Part shown: positions 1-9,028 of the stretch, one piece after another | How positions within the stretch are numbered: position 1 is the stretch's first letter | How the letters are laid out: every line of letters starts with the position of its first letter | NCBI GenBank assembly: GCA_038230335.1 | Contig: JBBRNL010000005.1 | Span: forward strand, 124,001-188,000 | Direction of reading: 5' to 3' | Length of the DNA: 64,000 bases | Source of the DNA: JBBRDU01 sp038230335 | GTDB lineage: Bacteria > Verrucomicrobiota > Verrucomicrobiia > Chthoniobacterales > UBA10450 | Notes under the pieces: generated by a model | Database searches by the model: none | What the model was told of the DNA's origin: nothing | The model's input: the letters and a program-made list of their open reading frames with translations, nothing else | Made by a program: the position numbers and the translations under genes

Positions 1-1
1 C

Positions 2-262
2 CTGTGGCTATTGTTCGTGCTCGCTTTGAATCTTCCGACGCTCTTGCCGGCTTTTCGTGAATACTTTCACGTCGTCGCGACGACACAGGATCCTCAGGCC
101 CTTATGCAGGCGATGTCGGCTCTGCCGAAGGCTCACGGAATCGATCGTTTGAATTTCGCTCTCGGTTTGCTCGAAGCGATGCTGCGGCCCCTCCTCGGAA
201 TCGCCTTTGTGCTGATCTTCTTCGCCGCCAAATCGCGCGTGGAACCGGGAGAGTCGGCCTAA
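2..262 (+). CDS. C-terminal end of an unidentified membrane protein (cut by window edge)
   Basis: The reading frame is open from the first bases of the window, so the true start lies upstream. The visible 86 or so residues hold a hydrophobic stretch at the left edge (LWLLFVLALNLPTLLPAF) and a second one near the end (PLLGIAFVLIFFAAK) followed by a short charged tail. This suggests two membrane segments with a loop of about 50 residues between them. No family was recognised. The gene converges on the aldehyde dehydrogenase of the opposite strand, with only about 25 bases between the two stops. Confidence 0.45.
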   Translation: MWLLFVLALNLPTLLPAFREYFHVVATTQDPQALMQAMSALPKAHGIDRLNFALGLLEAMLRPLLGIAFVLIFFAAKSRVEPGESA

Positions 263-287
263 CGAATCGCGGTTTATTCGGCCTGGT

Positions 288-1832
288 CTAATTCAGGGTC
301 AGATAAGGGAGCAGGCCGTGCCGTCCGCCTTCGCGTCCGAACCCACTCTCTTTGTAGCCTCCGAACGGGCTGGCCGGGTCGAATTTATTGTAGGTGTTCG
401 CCCAAACGACGCCGGCGCGCAGTTGGCTGATGATCTTAAATATCTTACTGCCCTTGTCGGTCCAAACGCCGGCGCTCAAACCGTATGGAGTGTTATTGGC
501 GCGCTCAATCGCTTCTTCCGGCGTTCGGAAAGTCATAACGCTGAGCACGGGACCGAAGATTTCTTCCTGCGCGATGCGGTGCGAAGCGGTCACGCCGGTG
601 AAGAAGCTCGGGGGATACCAGTAACCCTTGTCCGGCAATTTCAAGCGCGGCTGGACGAGCTCGGCGCCCTGCTGCAAGCCGCTGTCCACCAGTTCGCAAA
701 TCTTATCGAGTTGCATGCGCGAATTGATGGCTCCGATGTCTGTGTTCTTGTCCAGGGGGTTGCCCACGCGCAGCGTGGAGATTCGATCCCGCAGCTTTCG
801 GATGACCGTAGGAAAAATGCCTTCCTGCACGAACAAACGCGAGCCGGCGCAACAGACGTGGCCCTGGTTGAAATAGATGCCGGCCACAATTCCCTCGACC
901 GCCTGGTCGATTGGGGCGTCTTCGAAAATGATGTTGGCCGCCTTGCCGCCGAGCTCAAGGGTCAGCCTCTTCTTCGTCCCGGCCACCGCCTGTGTGAGAA
1001 GCTTGCCCACCGAGGTGGACCCGGTGAAGGCGATCTTATTAATATCGGAATGCTCGACCAACGCCTTGCCCGTGTGGCCCGCCCCCGTCACGATATTGAC
1101 CACGCCGTCGGGTAATTCTGCCTGTTGGAAAATCTCGGCGAGGTGCATTGCCGTAATGCTGGTGGTTTCAGCGGGCTTCAGCACGCAGGTGTTCCCGGCC
1201 GCCAAAGCGGGCGCCAGTTTCCAGGCCGCCATCAGCAGCGGAAAATTCCACGGGATAATCTGACCGGCCACGCCGAGCGGCCGCGCCGTGCGTCCGGGGA
1301 ACGCATACTCGAGCTTGTCCGCCCAGCCCGCATAATAAAAGAAATGCGCGGCCACCAAAGGCAGATCGACGTCGCGCGACTCTTTAATAGTTTTGCCGCC
1401 GTCCATCGATTCGAGCACGGCCAACTCGCGCGCCTTTTCCTGAATCAATCGCGCGATGCGGTACAAATATTTTCCGCGTTCGCGTCCCGGCATCCTGCTC
1501 CAAACGTTCGTATAAGCGCGGCGAGCGGATTTGACCGCGCTATCCACATCCCGCGCGTTGGCGTCGGCTATATCGGCCAATTTTTCTTCCGTGGCTGGGT
1601 TAATCGAAGGAAAGTATTTGCCGGAACTGGGTGCAACAAACTTGCCGTTTATGAAGAGCGGATAGCGCGATTTCAACTTGATGTAGTTGTGCGCTTCGGG
1701 AGCGGGAGCATAGGCCCACTTATCTCGGAAAAGGAGATGGCGCTCGTGGCGGGGAAGCGCCACCCGGTGATTGATGGTGCGATCTTCACGAACGACAACC
1801 GCAGCGACTCGGCGGGAATTTTTGCGCGGCAT
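288..1832 (-). CDS. NAD(P)-dependent aldehyde dehydrogenase
   Basis: Classical aldehyde dehydrogenase fold, oxidising an aldehyde to its acid with NAD(P)+ in the cytoplasm; the substrate cannot be told. Visible marks are IIPWNFPLLMAAWK and VLKPAE (cofactor binding), FTGSTSVGK (Rossmann glycine region), LELGGKAANI (general-base Glu) and NQGHVCCAGSR, where the first Cys (about residue 327) aligns with the usual nucleophile. The C-terminal EEIFGPVLSV and PFGGYKESGFGRE blocks are intact. The start is uncertain. Conserved sequence begins near KWAYAPAPE, about 70 residues after the ATG chosen here; the ATG at 1847 or a GTG at 1763 are alternatives, and none has a clear ribosome binding site. The basic N-terminal stretch is not typical of the family. 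Confidence 0.9.
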   Translation of the reverse strand: MPRKNSRRVAAVVVREDRTINHRVALPRHERHLLFRDKWAYAPAPEAHNYIKLKSRYPLFINGKFVAPSSGKYFPSINPATEEKLADIADANARDVDSAVKSARRAYTNVWSRMPGRERGKYLYRIARLIQEKARELAVLESMDGGKTIKESRDVDLPLVAAHFFYYAGWADKLEYAFPGRTARPLGVAGQIIPWNFPLLMAAWKLAPALAAGNTCVLKPAETTSITAMHLAEIFQQAELPDGVVNIVTGAGHTGKALVEHSDINKIAFTGSTSVGKLLTQAVAGTKKRLTLELGGKAANIIFEDAPIDQAVEGIVAGIYFNQGHVCCAGSRLFVQEGIFPTVIRKLRDRISTLRVGNPLDKNTDIGAINSRMQLDKICELVDSGLQQGAELVQPRLKLPDKGYWYPPSFFTGVTASHRIAQEEIFGPVLSVMTFRTPEEAIERANNTPYGLSAGVWTDKGSKIFKIISQLRAGVVWANTYNKFDPASPFGGYKESGFGREGGRHGLLPYLTLN

Positions 1833-1982
1833 GGTGGAGAGGATCATTAGACGCAGTCCGGCCTGGCCGCACGCAAAAAAGAGACCAGTTCCGGCAGGGT
1901 GCATGCCGTGAACCGGAAAACGGTTCTGGCTTTTCCGTAAACGGCAGATATTCTAACCGCTGCCTGCGGGCTGTTTTCCCCT

Positions 1983-4430
1983 ATGAATAAATTCTCCAAA
2001 AACTCGAACACGTTCCGCAATTTTCGCTCGTTTGCGATCTGTTTCTGCCTTGTGTTTACTGCCGGTATTCTGTCGGCCGCCACAGATATTCCGGCGAACC
2101 TTGATAACGGGGTGCGGGAACTTCTGAGTGACGCTGCGCCGAGCCGCAATGCTGCTACCGCGCAGACCGCGCGCGGAATTTCCCGCAAAGCGGTTCGCGA
2201 TCGTGAGGACCGGGTGATGTTGAGTATTCATCTCAATGGAAAGACGACGCTTCCCGACGTGCGCAATCTACTGGTCGCAGCCGGCGCCCAAGTGACTGCT
2301 GAAGCCAGCTCTTATCGCAACGGAGTTATCTCGGCCTTTGTGCCTGTGAACAAGATTGCAGAGGTCGCGCACGCTCCCGGCGTGCTCTCGATTTCGCTGG
2401 GCCGCCGGCCGATTCGTAACGCCGGGGCCGCCATTTCGGGCGGCGCTCTGCAACTCCGCACTGACGTGGTCAACGCGCAAGGCTTCGACGGCACGGGCAT
2501 CACGGTCGGCTGCTTGTCGGACAGTTACGATCAGGCGGTGACTGATTTGAATGGCGATCCCCTGACGGATCACGCCGCGCAGGACGTTCAGACAGATGAC
2601 CTGCCGGGCGTGGGCAACCCGAATGGCAACACCAGTCCGGTTGTGGTGCTGGAAGATTCGCCGCCCGATCCGAACGTCTTCGACGAGGGCCGGGCCATGC
2701 TTCAGATCATCCATGACGTGGCGCCTAAGGCCAAACTCGCCTTCGCCACGGCATTCGTCAGCGACACAGATTTCGCCAATAACATCCGGAACCTGCGGAC
2801 CACGGCGAATTGCGATGTCATCGTGGACGACGTGTTCTACACGCAGGAGCCGATGTTCTCAGACGGAATCATCGCACAAGCCGTGAACGATGTGGCCACG
2901 AGCAACGTGCTAGCCGGCAAGAAAGTTGCCTATTTTTCGTCCGCTGGAAATCAACAGGGCGGCGGATACGGTTCGAACTTCAATCCCGTGGCCGACGCCA
3001 CGGTCCGGGCCGGGTTAGCCAATCAAAATCTCAATCTGAGCACGGTGCCCCAGGCTCTGACGTCCGGCGGTTTTCACAATTTTAATCCCAATTTGGGAAC
3101 GGCCGACGTTTCGCAATCATTTGTCATCACCGCGCAAACGACCGTCGAGTTCGATTTTCAATGGAACGATCCGTTCGACGTCGTGAACGGCGTTACGACC
3201 GATTATAATATCCTGATTTTCGATGCGAACGGTCAGTTCCTGAATGCTTTCTCTGGAACGGCGAATAATTTCACGACGCAGGAACCGATCGAGGATATCA
3301 CGGCCACGAACAGTACGGACAATGACGCGGTCTATCAGATCGTAATCACGCGGGCCGGTACTTCGCCGGCCACACCGGTGGCGAGCAAGATTCGTTATCT
3401 GGCCATCGACGACTTTGGCAGCGGGGTGGGCGCTAAGGAATACTATCAGCCGGCGGCGGCGGCCACGTTCGGTCACAGTTGCTCCGCCCACGCCTTTGGG
3501 ACAGCGGCCTATGTTTACGATAACAATCCGTCGGTGCCGGTGGGTGCTCCGTTTACTCCCGAGGTCGAAGACTTTACCTCCCAGGGGCCTTCTACGATCG
3601 ACTTCGACTCGTCGGGAACTCGCCTGGCGCAATCCGAAATCCGGCAGAAGCCCGACATTGCGGCACCGGATGGCGGGAACACGACTTTCTTTGGCTTCGA
3701 TTACGAGGGGGACGGGTTCCCAAACTTCTTCGGGACCAGTGCGGCAGCACCGCACGCGGCTGGTGTGGCCGCTTTGCTTTTGAACAAGGCGGCGGTGGAC
3801 AGTCAAACGCTAACCGAGCAACAGATCCGGACCGATTTACAAAACAGCGTGCTCAGCCCGCACGATGTTGATCCGTTCTTTATTCAGGGTACAGCCCGGG
3901 CTCGTCCGGGTGCGCGTCGGGCGACGGGGGCGTCGGTCCATGTCACCGGATTCGGCAACGGCAGCAACGCTTCGTCCAAGGACCCCTCTTTCTTTACTAT
4001 TACGTTCGAACCCGGCAAGAAAGGGGAGTCGCTCACACAGGTTACGATCGATCTGAGCACGGCCGGACTAAAGTTCGACAGTAGCAGTGATACGGGATTT
4101 CCCTTCACGCTGGGAGTTCTCCGAGGCATCAGCGCCAGCAGTATCACCACAAACATTCCGGCGGAGGATCCGAATATTGAATCAATCACGCTCTTCTTTG
4201 CGAAGAACACGTTCACCGCGGGGACGTCGGTCTCGTTTGGAATCGACCGCGATTTCATCGGGGACGGTGGCGGAAACGGGGCCGACCTGATGCAAGACGC
4301 AACGATCCTGGCGAACACGACAAAGGTAGGTCTGCAGGGCAGGTTCATGAACACGTTCGGCATCGGCTACTCCATCGAGGATGGGTTCGGATTGATCGAT
4401 GCGGTGAAAGCGGCCCAGGCGGTTCCCTGA
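1983..4430 (+). CDS. Secreted subtilase/sedolisin-like (S8/S53 fold) serine peptidase
   Basis: 815 residues beginning with a long signal peptide (hydrophobic core about 17-32, cleavage near SAATD). The catalytic domain spans about 170-600: Asp180 in GCLSDSYD, Glu235 in FDEGRAML, Asn323 in FSSAGNQ (oxyanion hole) and the nucleophile Ser586 in GTSAAAPHAAG. No HGTH-type histidine block is visible; the Glu-containing block in its place resembles sedolisin (S53) chemistry, so S53-like is the better guess. Residues of about 640-790 form an extra beta-rich insert before the closing GFGLIDAVKAA helix, which normally follows soon after the Ser. Probably degrades extracellular protein. No sorting signal is visible at the C-terminus. 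Confidence 0.85.
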   Translation: MNKFSKNSNTFRNFRSFAICFCLVFTAGILSAATDIPANLDNGVRELLSDAAPSRNAATAQTARGISRKAVRDREDRVMLSIHLNGKTTLPDVRNLLVAAGAQVTAEASSYRNGVISAFVPVNKIAEVAHAPGVLSISLGRRPIRNAGAAISGGALQLRTDVVNAQGFDGTGITVGCLSDSYDQAVTDLNGDPLTDHAAQDVQTDDLPGVGNPNGNTSPVVVLEDSPPDPNVFDEGRAMLQIIHDVAPKAKLAFATAFVSDTDFANNIRNLRTTANCDVIVDDVFYTQEPMFSDGIIAQAVNDVATSNVLAGKKVAYFSSAGNQQGGGYGSNFNPVADATVRAGLANQNLNLSTVPQALTSGGFHNFNPNLGTADVSQSFVITAQTTVEFDFQWNDPFDVVNGVTTDYNILIFDANGQFLNAFSGTANNFTTQEPIEDITATNSTDNDAVYQIVITRAGTSPATPVASKIRYLAIDDFGSGVGAKEYYQPAAAATFGHSCSAHAFGTAAYVYDNNPSVPVGAPFTPEVEDFTSQGPSTIDFDSSGTRLAQSEIRQKPDIAAPDGGNTTFFGFDYEGDGFPNFFGTSAAAPHAAGVAALLLNKAAVDSQTLTEQQIRTDLQNSVLSPHDVDPFFIQGTARARPGARRATGASVHVTGFGNGSNASSKDPSFFTITFEPGKKGESLTQVTIDLSTAGLKFDSSSDTGFPFTLGVLRGISASSITTNIPAEDPNIESITLFFAKNTFTAGTSVSFGIDRDFIGDGGGNGADLMQDATILANTTKVGLQGRFMNTFGIGYSIEDGFGLIDAVKAAQAVP

Positions 4431-4507
4431 TCGAAGAGTAGCGACCTACCGAGACTGCGGGGACAGAAACGTGTCGCGTGCCGTTTGTGAAGCGGTCCGT
4501 CGGCGAT

Positions 4508-4545
4508 GAAAAAAAAGGCGACGCGGCCATAACGCCGCGCCGCCT
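4508..4545 (-). terminator. Rho-independent terminator of the PEP-CTERM gene
   Basis: Read on the minus strand, an approximately 12-bp GC-rich stem (AGGCGGCGCGGC pairing with GCCGCGTCGCCT, one G-T pair) closes a six-base loop and is followed at once by eight T. It lies 24 bases after the stop of the gene at 4569-5204 and also separates that gene from the convergent protease. Confidence 0.85.
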
Positions 4546-4568
4546 CTCGAAAACCGAATTACCCGCGA

Positions 4569-5204
4569 TTAGCTGCGTCGACGAGCGCGCAGCCAGGTCA
4601 AACCGACCGAACCAATTCCGCCCAGGCCCAGGAGGGACCAGGTGGCAGGTTCCGGCACGACCGTGATGGTGTAAGTGGCAGGCCCGATGACGTGAGTCGC
4701 GAAAGCGGAGTCGTTCGCCACGGATGACTTTGCGCCGGCCGAAGCATCCGTCGTAAAGATGGTGTAGGTGCCATTGGGAGTACCGGCGGCCACCTGAATG
4801 GTCAGGGTATTCACAAAATAACTGGCATTGCTCGGCTGCTGTCCACCGTTGTTGAAGGTCGCGCCGAGGTCATGCGTATTGCCGCCCGCGATAATGAATT
4901 CACCGCCTGCGGTGAGCGCGCCGTTCGGATCAGGAAACGCGCTGCCCGTCATATCCTTGTTCGTAAGTTTGAAAAAGGTGTTATTGGCAGCCGATGTCTG
5001 AAACCAGTAGGACAGTCCGAGAATATCGGGGTTTGGCGGGTTCGTGACATTGACCGTGACGCCGAGGTTGAAGGACTGGCCTGCCGTGTAGGTTCCGGCG
5101 TTGAGCGTGCCGACACCATCACTCAGAGTGAAGCTGTTCGCCGCGAGGCTGTAGCCGGCCATCGTCAGAAGGCAGGCGAGAGATATTACGATTTTATTTT
5201 TCAT
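4569..5204 (-). CDS. PEP-CTERM sorting domain protein
   Basis: 211 residues with an N-terminal signal peptide (MKNKIVISLACLLTMAGYSLAA) and a C-terminal PEP-CTERM tail at about 183-211: VPEPATWSLL, a hydrophobic glycine-rich segment, then RARRRS. Such proteins are exported, recognised by an exosortase (EpsH/XrtA family, not in this window) and released or attached at the surface, often with exopolysaccharide. The middle is a beta-rich region of about 150 residues with no recognised domain (NTLTIQVAAGTPNGTYTIFT suggests an Ig-like or cohesin-like sandwich). It has its own strong terminator and about 175 bases of upstream DNA, so it is probably monocistronic. Confidence 0.85.
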   Translation of the reverse strand: MKNKIVISLACLLTMAGYSLAANSFTLSDGVGTLNAGTYTAGQSFNLGVTVNVTNPPNPDILGLSYWFQTSAANNTFFKLTNKDMTGSAFPDPNGALTAGGEFIIAGGNTHDLGATFNNGGQQPSNASYFVNTLTIQVAAGTPNGTYTIFTTDASAGAKSSVANDSAFATHVIGPATYTITVVPEPATWSLLGLGGIGSVGLTWLRARRRS

Positions 5205-5381
5205 TGTAGGATTTCTGCGGGTTGGGTTGGGTTGTTTTCGGTTCTTCTTTCTGGGGTTAACGGCTGTCCGGGGATTTCTCGTTGATTGATCTGATCACTG
5301 GTTCGCCATCGTATTCTCAGGTCAATTCGTAACGTAATATCGGTTTGGATGTCAATCTGGTAATTATCTTGGATATAGAAT

Positions 5382-8300
5382 TTACGGCAAACCCGTGCCA
5401 GATCGCGATTTCACCAAGGAAATGTCGCCGCTGTTGATCGTGCCATCGATGTTCACGTCCTCCCGGAAGTTTGAGAAGCTGGCGGACGTTCCAGATTGCG
5501 ACTTCGTCTGGCTGATATCGGCCGAGTTCACCGCCCGGTCCGCATTGGTGTCGCCGGCCAGAACACTCATGGGGATGGCGACGTTGCCGCTATTGGCGCC
5601 GCCACTCACACCGATCAGGTTGATGGTCAGCGTTTGCGCATTGCTCACGTTGGTCAGATTGACCGTGACCTGACTGCCGTTAACGACGGGTCCGCCCACC
5701 ACGGCAGCGGTCCCACCAGCAGCAGGAGCGACCGTGGCATTCGATACGGTCACCGGCGTAGCAAACGTGATCACGACGGTGTGGTTACCGGAAACGCCTC
5801 CCGTTCGATCCTCGATGCCCGGCCCGCCCGTGAGGGGCAGATCGACATCGAAATCGCCGGCACCGCCGTGCGTTTTACGCGAAACCGCGCTGACCGGCTC
5901 TATATTGCCGGCTGAACAAATCGTGTTACCGACCACAGTGTAGGTGGCCGGAGGAAACCCGTTATCGACATTGCCTTTGACGAAGGTGTGATCAATCAAT
6001 TGGTTAGACCGCTCCAGGGTTTGCGGAGGCGTGTCTCCGGTGTTGAAGGTCCGTCCGTTGACCGCGCCCAGCAGATCTCCGGGCTGCGGACTTCCCACTT
6101 TCGACTTCGCGATTAAGATCGTGATCGTGCCGTCGGTGTTGTAATTGGTCCCGGCATCGGGCGCACCGAGCGGGTTCTCGGTCGGAACACCCAGCACAAC
6201 GAATGAAGCAGTCGCGAGGGTACCGTACTCAAAGGTCGGCACACCAGCTTGGTCGGTCGTCATCCCCACGTAAAACTGCTCGTCGGGCGACGCGACCGTG
6301 TCCCACACCATGCGCCAGCGGGAGTTGGGAGGAAGAGTCGTGAGATTGCCGACCTTCATCTTGAACACCAGCTGATTGGTCTGCGGCGGCTCCGCCACGG
6401 CGATGTAGTCGATCAGCAACTGAGGAACGGTGGACTGACCGGATGCGCCGCCTGTGCTTTCGGAATGGGTTGGCAGGTTACGATGGATGATCACTCCCGA
6501 GCAGGTATCGCCCACGTAGGGCGCCGCGATTTCATTATTCGCACAGGACGAACCAACGGCATTGATCGCGACCACCTCGTAGTAATAAGTCTGTGCGACG
6601 TCCGTGGCGGTGGTATCCGTGTACTTCGTTAGGTTGCCGGAAATGGTAGCCAGGAGCACTTCGCTGTTGGTCGCGGTGCCTCTCAGAATCTGATAGGCTG
6701 TGATCGGCGAATTACCCGTATCCGCCTCGTTCCAGGCCAGGCTCACGATGTTGCCGATGCGTTTTTGGGTCACGAATGGCATGCCCGGGGCGGAGGTGGA
6801 ATTGGCGGGATCCTTGGCAGCGAGCATGCGCCGGCCGCTCGACTGCCGCGCGATCGTGGCTGTGACGGTGTAGGCGTTGCCGGTTATTCCATTCGAACCG
6901 TCTGCCGCGATCGGTGCCTGCGCACAATTACCGCCCGAACAACCATTCACGTAACCAACCACAACGCGCCCATCGCGATCGATTGAAATATCGAAGAAGT
7001 CGAGAAGGTTTCGGTCCATCGGCCCGCCCCCGCCGCGGAGCAGTCCCATGCGCTGCATCGGCAGCGTGGGTGTAACATCGGTGGTGGTCCAATGGCTTCC
7101 GCCATCAAACGTGTGCGCGACAAAGAGATGCCAGACACCGGTGAAATTATCTGCACTGGAATCCCCGGTTCCTGTGACGCTTCCGTAAAAGGCGACCGCC
7201 GCACGGCCGGCATCACCCGCCACCGCTGCCGGGAAAGCGACGTTCTTCAGACCGAAAGCCGCGCCGACGTCTAAAATATTCTGCCATGTCTGCCCGAAAT
7301 TGTCCGATGTGGCGACGGCTGAAGCCGTGCCGTTGAGAGAGAATAAGGCGTAAACGCGTCCGTTGCTGTCGATGCCGACGGCGGGATCGTCGCTCGCCCC
7401 AGTGTTGTTAACCGAGCCATTCTGAATGGGCCTGATGGTCCACGTAATCCCGTTATCCTGAGAAACAACCACCGCGGATTGAGTGCCGCATCCACGGTTG
7501 GGCACGTAGACCGTTCCGTCTTTGGGAGAGACTTTAACGTGGCCATGCAGTCCGCCGCAGGCCGTTAAGTTGTAGATCACGACGGAGGGACCGTAGGAAA
7601 GGCCGCCGTTGTCGCTGCGCGAGCACATGGCTGCCCCGATATCCTGCGAGCAGTAATAAACCGCGTTCGGATAAGGGGTCGGCAGCTGTGGAATGGGCAA
7701 ATGGTAGGGACCGCCGCCGATCGTCTGATGATCTACGCCTGAAGCAATTCCGCTTCCCTGACTCAAAATCCACGTTTGGCCATCGTCATCCGAGTAGGAG
7801 CCCTTGGCGCTGGGGGAGAGAAGAGTCAGCTGCGATGCGAATACCCGACCGGTCTGGCGATCGGTGAACCCGATCGGATCTGAATCGATCAGGACTGAAC
7901 TGGGTGCTCGACGATTGACCCACGAGGCCTTTGGATTCGTCACCGAACAAGAATCATCGAAAGAGATGAACAAAGTTTCGAGGTCCGACTGGTAATTGAC
8001 CATTCCGCCGGCCGACGGAGATGTGGAATTCCAATTGACGCCGACGGAGGGTTCTCCGGCCGAGCGGCCCATATATTCAACGGTCGCGGCGCCTGAGCTG
8101 GTGGCCGTCCCGGGAATCAAAAGCCCGGGAGCCTCGAAGTTTTCGTAACCCACGGACGGGCCCGGATCGGCTGGAGCTGGCGGAGGAGGGGCCGGTGACT
8201 GCGGCACAGCCGTGGCCAGGCCATTGTAATGATCGATCACATTTGGAGTGGTGTCGTAGATCACGTGAACCGTAAATACTCCGGTGCCCGCTGAAGCCGG

Positions 8301-8798
8301 ATCAATGAATGCCGTTTGAGCCGTTAGGCCGGGTCCGGCTGTGGCCGATGTGACCAGTGCTCCGCTGGCCGCGCCAGTCATATTGGTGTTCACACCCTGG
8401 TGGATATAAATGTCGTACTCGTTGGCGTTGCTCGCCCAGTTCAATTGCACCTGAACCTTCTGGCCGACCCAAATAGCCGGAGTTCCATTCACGGAGAGTG
8501 TGAAACTTTCGCAGTTCACACCTTCCACGCATGTGGCTTCGGTATTCACTCCGCCACCTGGCCCGCTGGCCGTCCCCTGCCAGGCGGCGGAAGGGCCGCC
8601 GGGAGCGGGTCCGACCGAGCCGGATGTCGGGAGGGAAGCCGGTGCCACGGATGGGTTGATCGGCGAAACACGATGATTCTTACTGCCGCTGCCCGTCCGT
8701 CCGATGAGCGAAGCGGCTGACAGAAGCATCAAGCCGCTCATTAAAAAAAGTGTGCAAATGGTGGCGCGCGCTCTGTTGGACGAAGAAATCTTTTTCAT
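5382..8798 (-). CDS. Large secreted multidomain protein: BNR/sialidase-like propeller, fibronectin III, dockerin
   Basis: 1138 residues. A signal peptide (hydrophobic about 12-33) precedes a low-complexity Pro/Gly/Ser region and a beta domain at about 80-200. Residues of about 280-640 look like a sialidase/BNR-type beta-propeller with Asp-box-like turns (SYSDDDGQTW, VSQDNGITW, DNFGQTW, FDGGSHW). A fibronectin type III domain follows at about 670-755. The last 58 residues carry two calcium-loop repeats (DTNADRAVNSADIS and DVNIDGTINSGDIS), the signature of a dockerin type I module. Dockerins bind cohesins in cellulosomes, but in isolated verrucomicrobial proteins the partner is usually unknown. 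Probably exported; glycan or surface binding is an inference. Confidence 0.8.
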   Translation of the reverse strand: MKKISSSNRARATICTLFLMSGLMLLSAASLIGRTGSGSKNHRVSPINPSVAPASLPTSGSVGPAPGGPSAAWQGTASGPGGGVNTEATCVEGVNCESFTLSVNGTPAIWVGQKVQVQLNWASNANEYDIYIHQGVNTNMTGAASGALVTSATAGPGLTAQTAFIDPASAGTGVFTVHVIYDTTPNVIDHYNGLATAVPQSPAPPPPAPADPGPSVGYENFEAPGLLIPGTATSSGAATVEYMGRSAGEPSVGVNWNSTSPSAGGMVNYQSDLETLFISFDDSCSVTNPKASWVNRRAPSSVLIDSDPIGFTDRQTGRVFASQLTLLSPSAKGSYSDDDGQTWILSQGSGIASGVDHQTIGGGPYHLPIPQLPTPYPNAVYYCSQDIGAAMCSRSDNGGLSYGPSVVIYNLTACGGLHGHVKVSPKDGTVYVPNRGCGTQSAVVVSQDNGITWTIRPIQNGSVNNTGASDDPAVGIDSNGRVYALFSLNGTASAVATSDNFGQTWQNILDVGAAFGLKNVAFPAAVAGDAGRAAVAFYGSVTGTGDSSADNFTGVWHLFVAHTFDGGSHWTTTDVTPTLPMQRMGLLRGGGGPMDRNLLDFFDISIDRDGRVVVGYVNGCSGGNCAQAPIAADGSNGITGNAYTVTATIARQSSGRRMLAAKDPANSTSAPGMPFVTQKRIGNIVSLAWNEADTGNSPITAYQILRGTATNSEVLLATISGNLTKYTDTTATDVAQTYYYEVVAINAVGSSCANNEIAAPYVGDTCSGVIIHRNLPTHSESTGGASGQSTVPQLLIDYIAVAEPPQTNQLVFKMKVGNLTTLPPNSRWRMVWDTVASPDEQFYVGMTTDQAGVPTFEYGTLATASFVVLGVPTENPLGAPDAGTNYNTDGTITILIAKSKVGSPQPGDLLGAVNGRTFNTGDTPPQTLERSNQLIDHTFVKGNVDNGFPPATYTVVGNTICSAGNIEPVSAVSRKTHGGAGDFDVDLPLTGGPGIEDRTGGVSGNHTVVITFATPVTVSNATVAPAAGGTAAVVGGPVVNGSQVTVNLTNVSNAQTLTINLIGVSGGANSGNVAIPMSVLAGDTNADRAVNSADISQTKSQSGTSASFSNFREDVNIDGTINSGDISLVKSRSGTGLP

Positions 8799-9028
8799 GT
8801 GTTTTTGGGATTGGGGTGAACGGCGGAGACCAAGGCTATGGCTGACGTGGTTTTTCTTTAATCGAAAGAAACCTCCGGCGCGGCTGCGAACGATTTATTA
8901 AATTTTCGTCATGTTCCGCGACGGACCTCCGGCGGCGCGCTGGTTGTTAAGGGCTCTGCGAAAGTGGCGCGACTGCGATAAGTCCGAGTGGGTGAGACGC
9001 TTGCTCGAAAAAAAAATCTGCCGTCTAA

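Noticed and set aside
318..1115. A 265-codon open frame on the plus strand over the aldehyde dehydrogenase
   Set aside because: It is antisense to an intact enzyme, and its translation is an Arg/Gly/Ala-rich mixture without motifs. High-GC codon use opens such frames.
3117..3806. A 229-codon minus-strand frame over the protease
   Set aside because: Arg-rich, motif-free antisense shadow of a well-supported gene.
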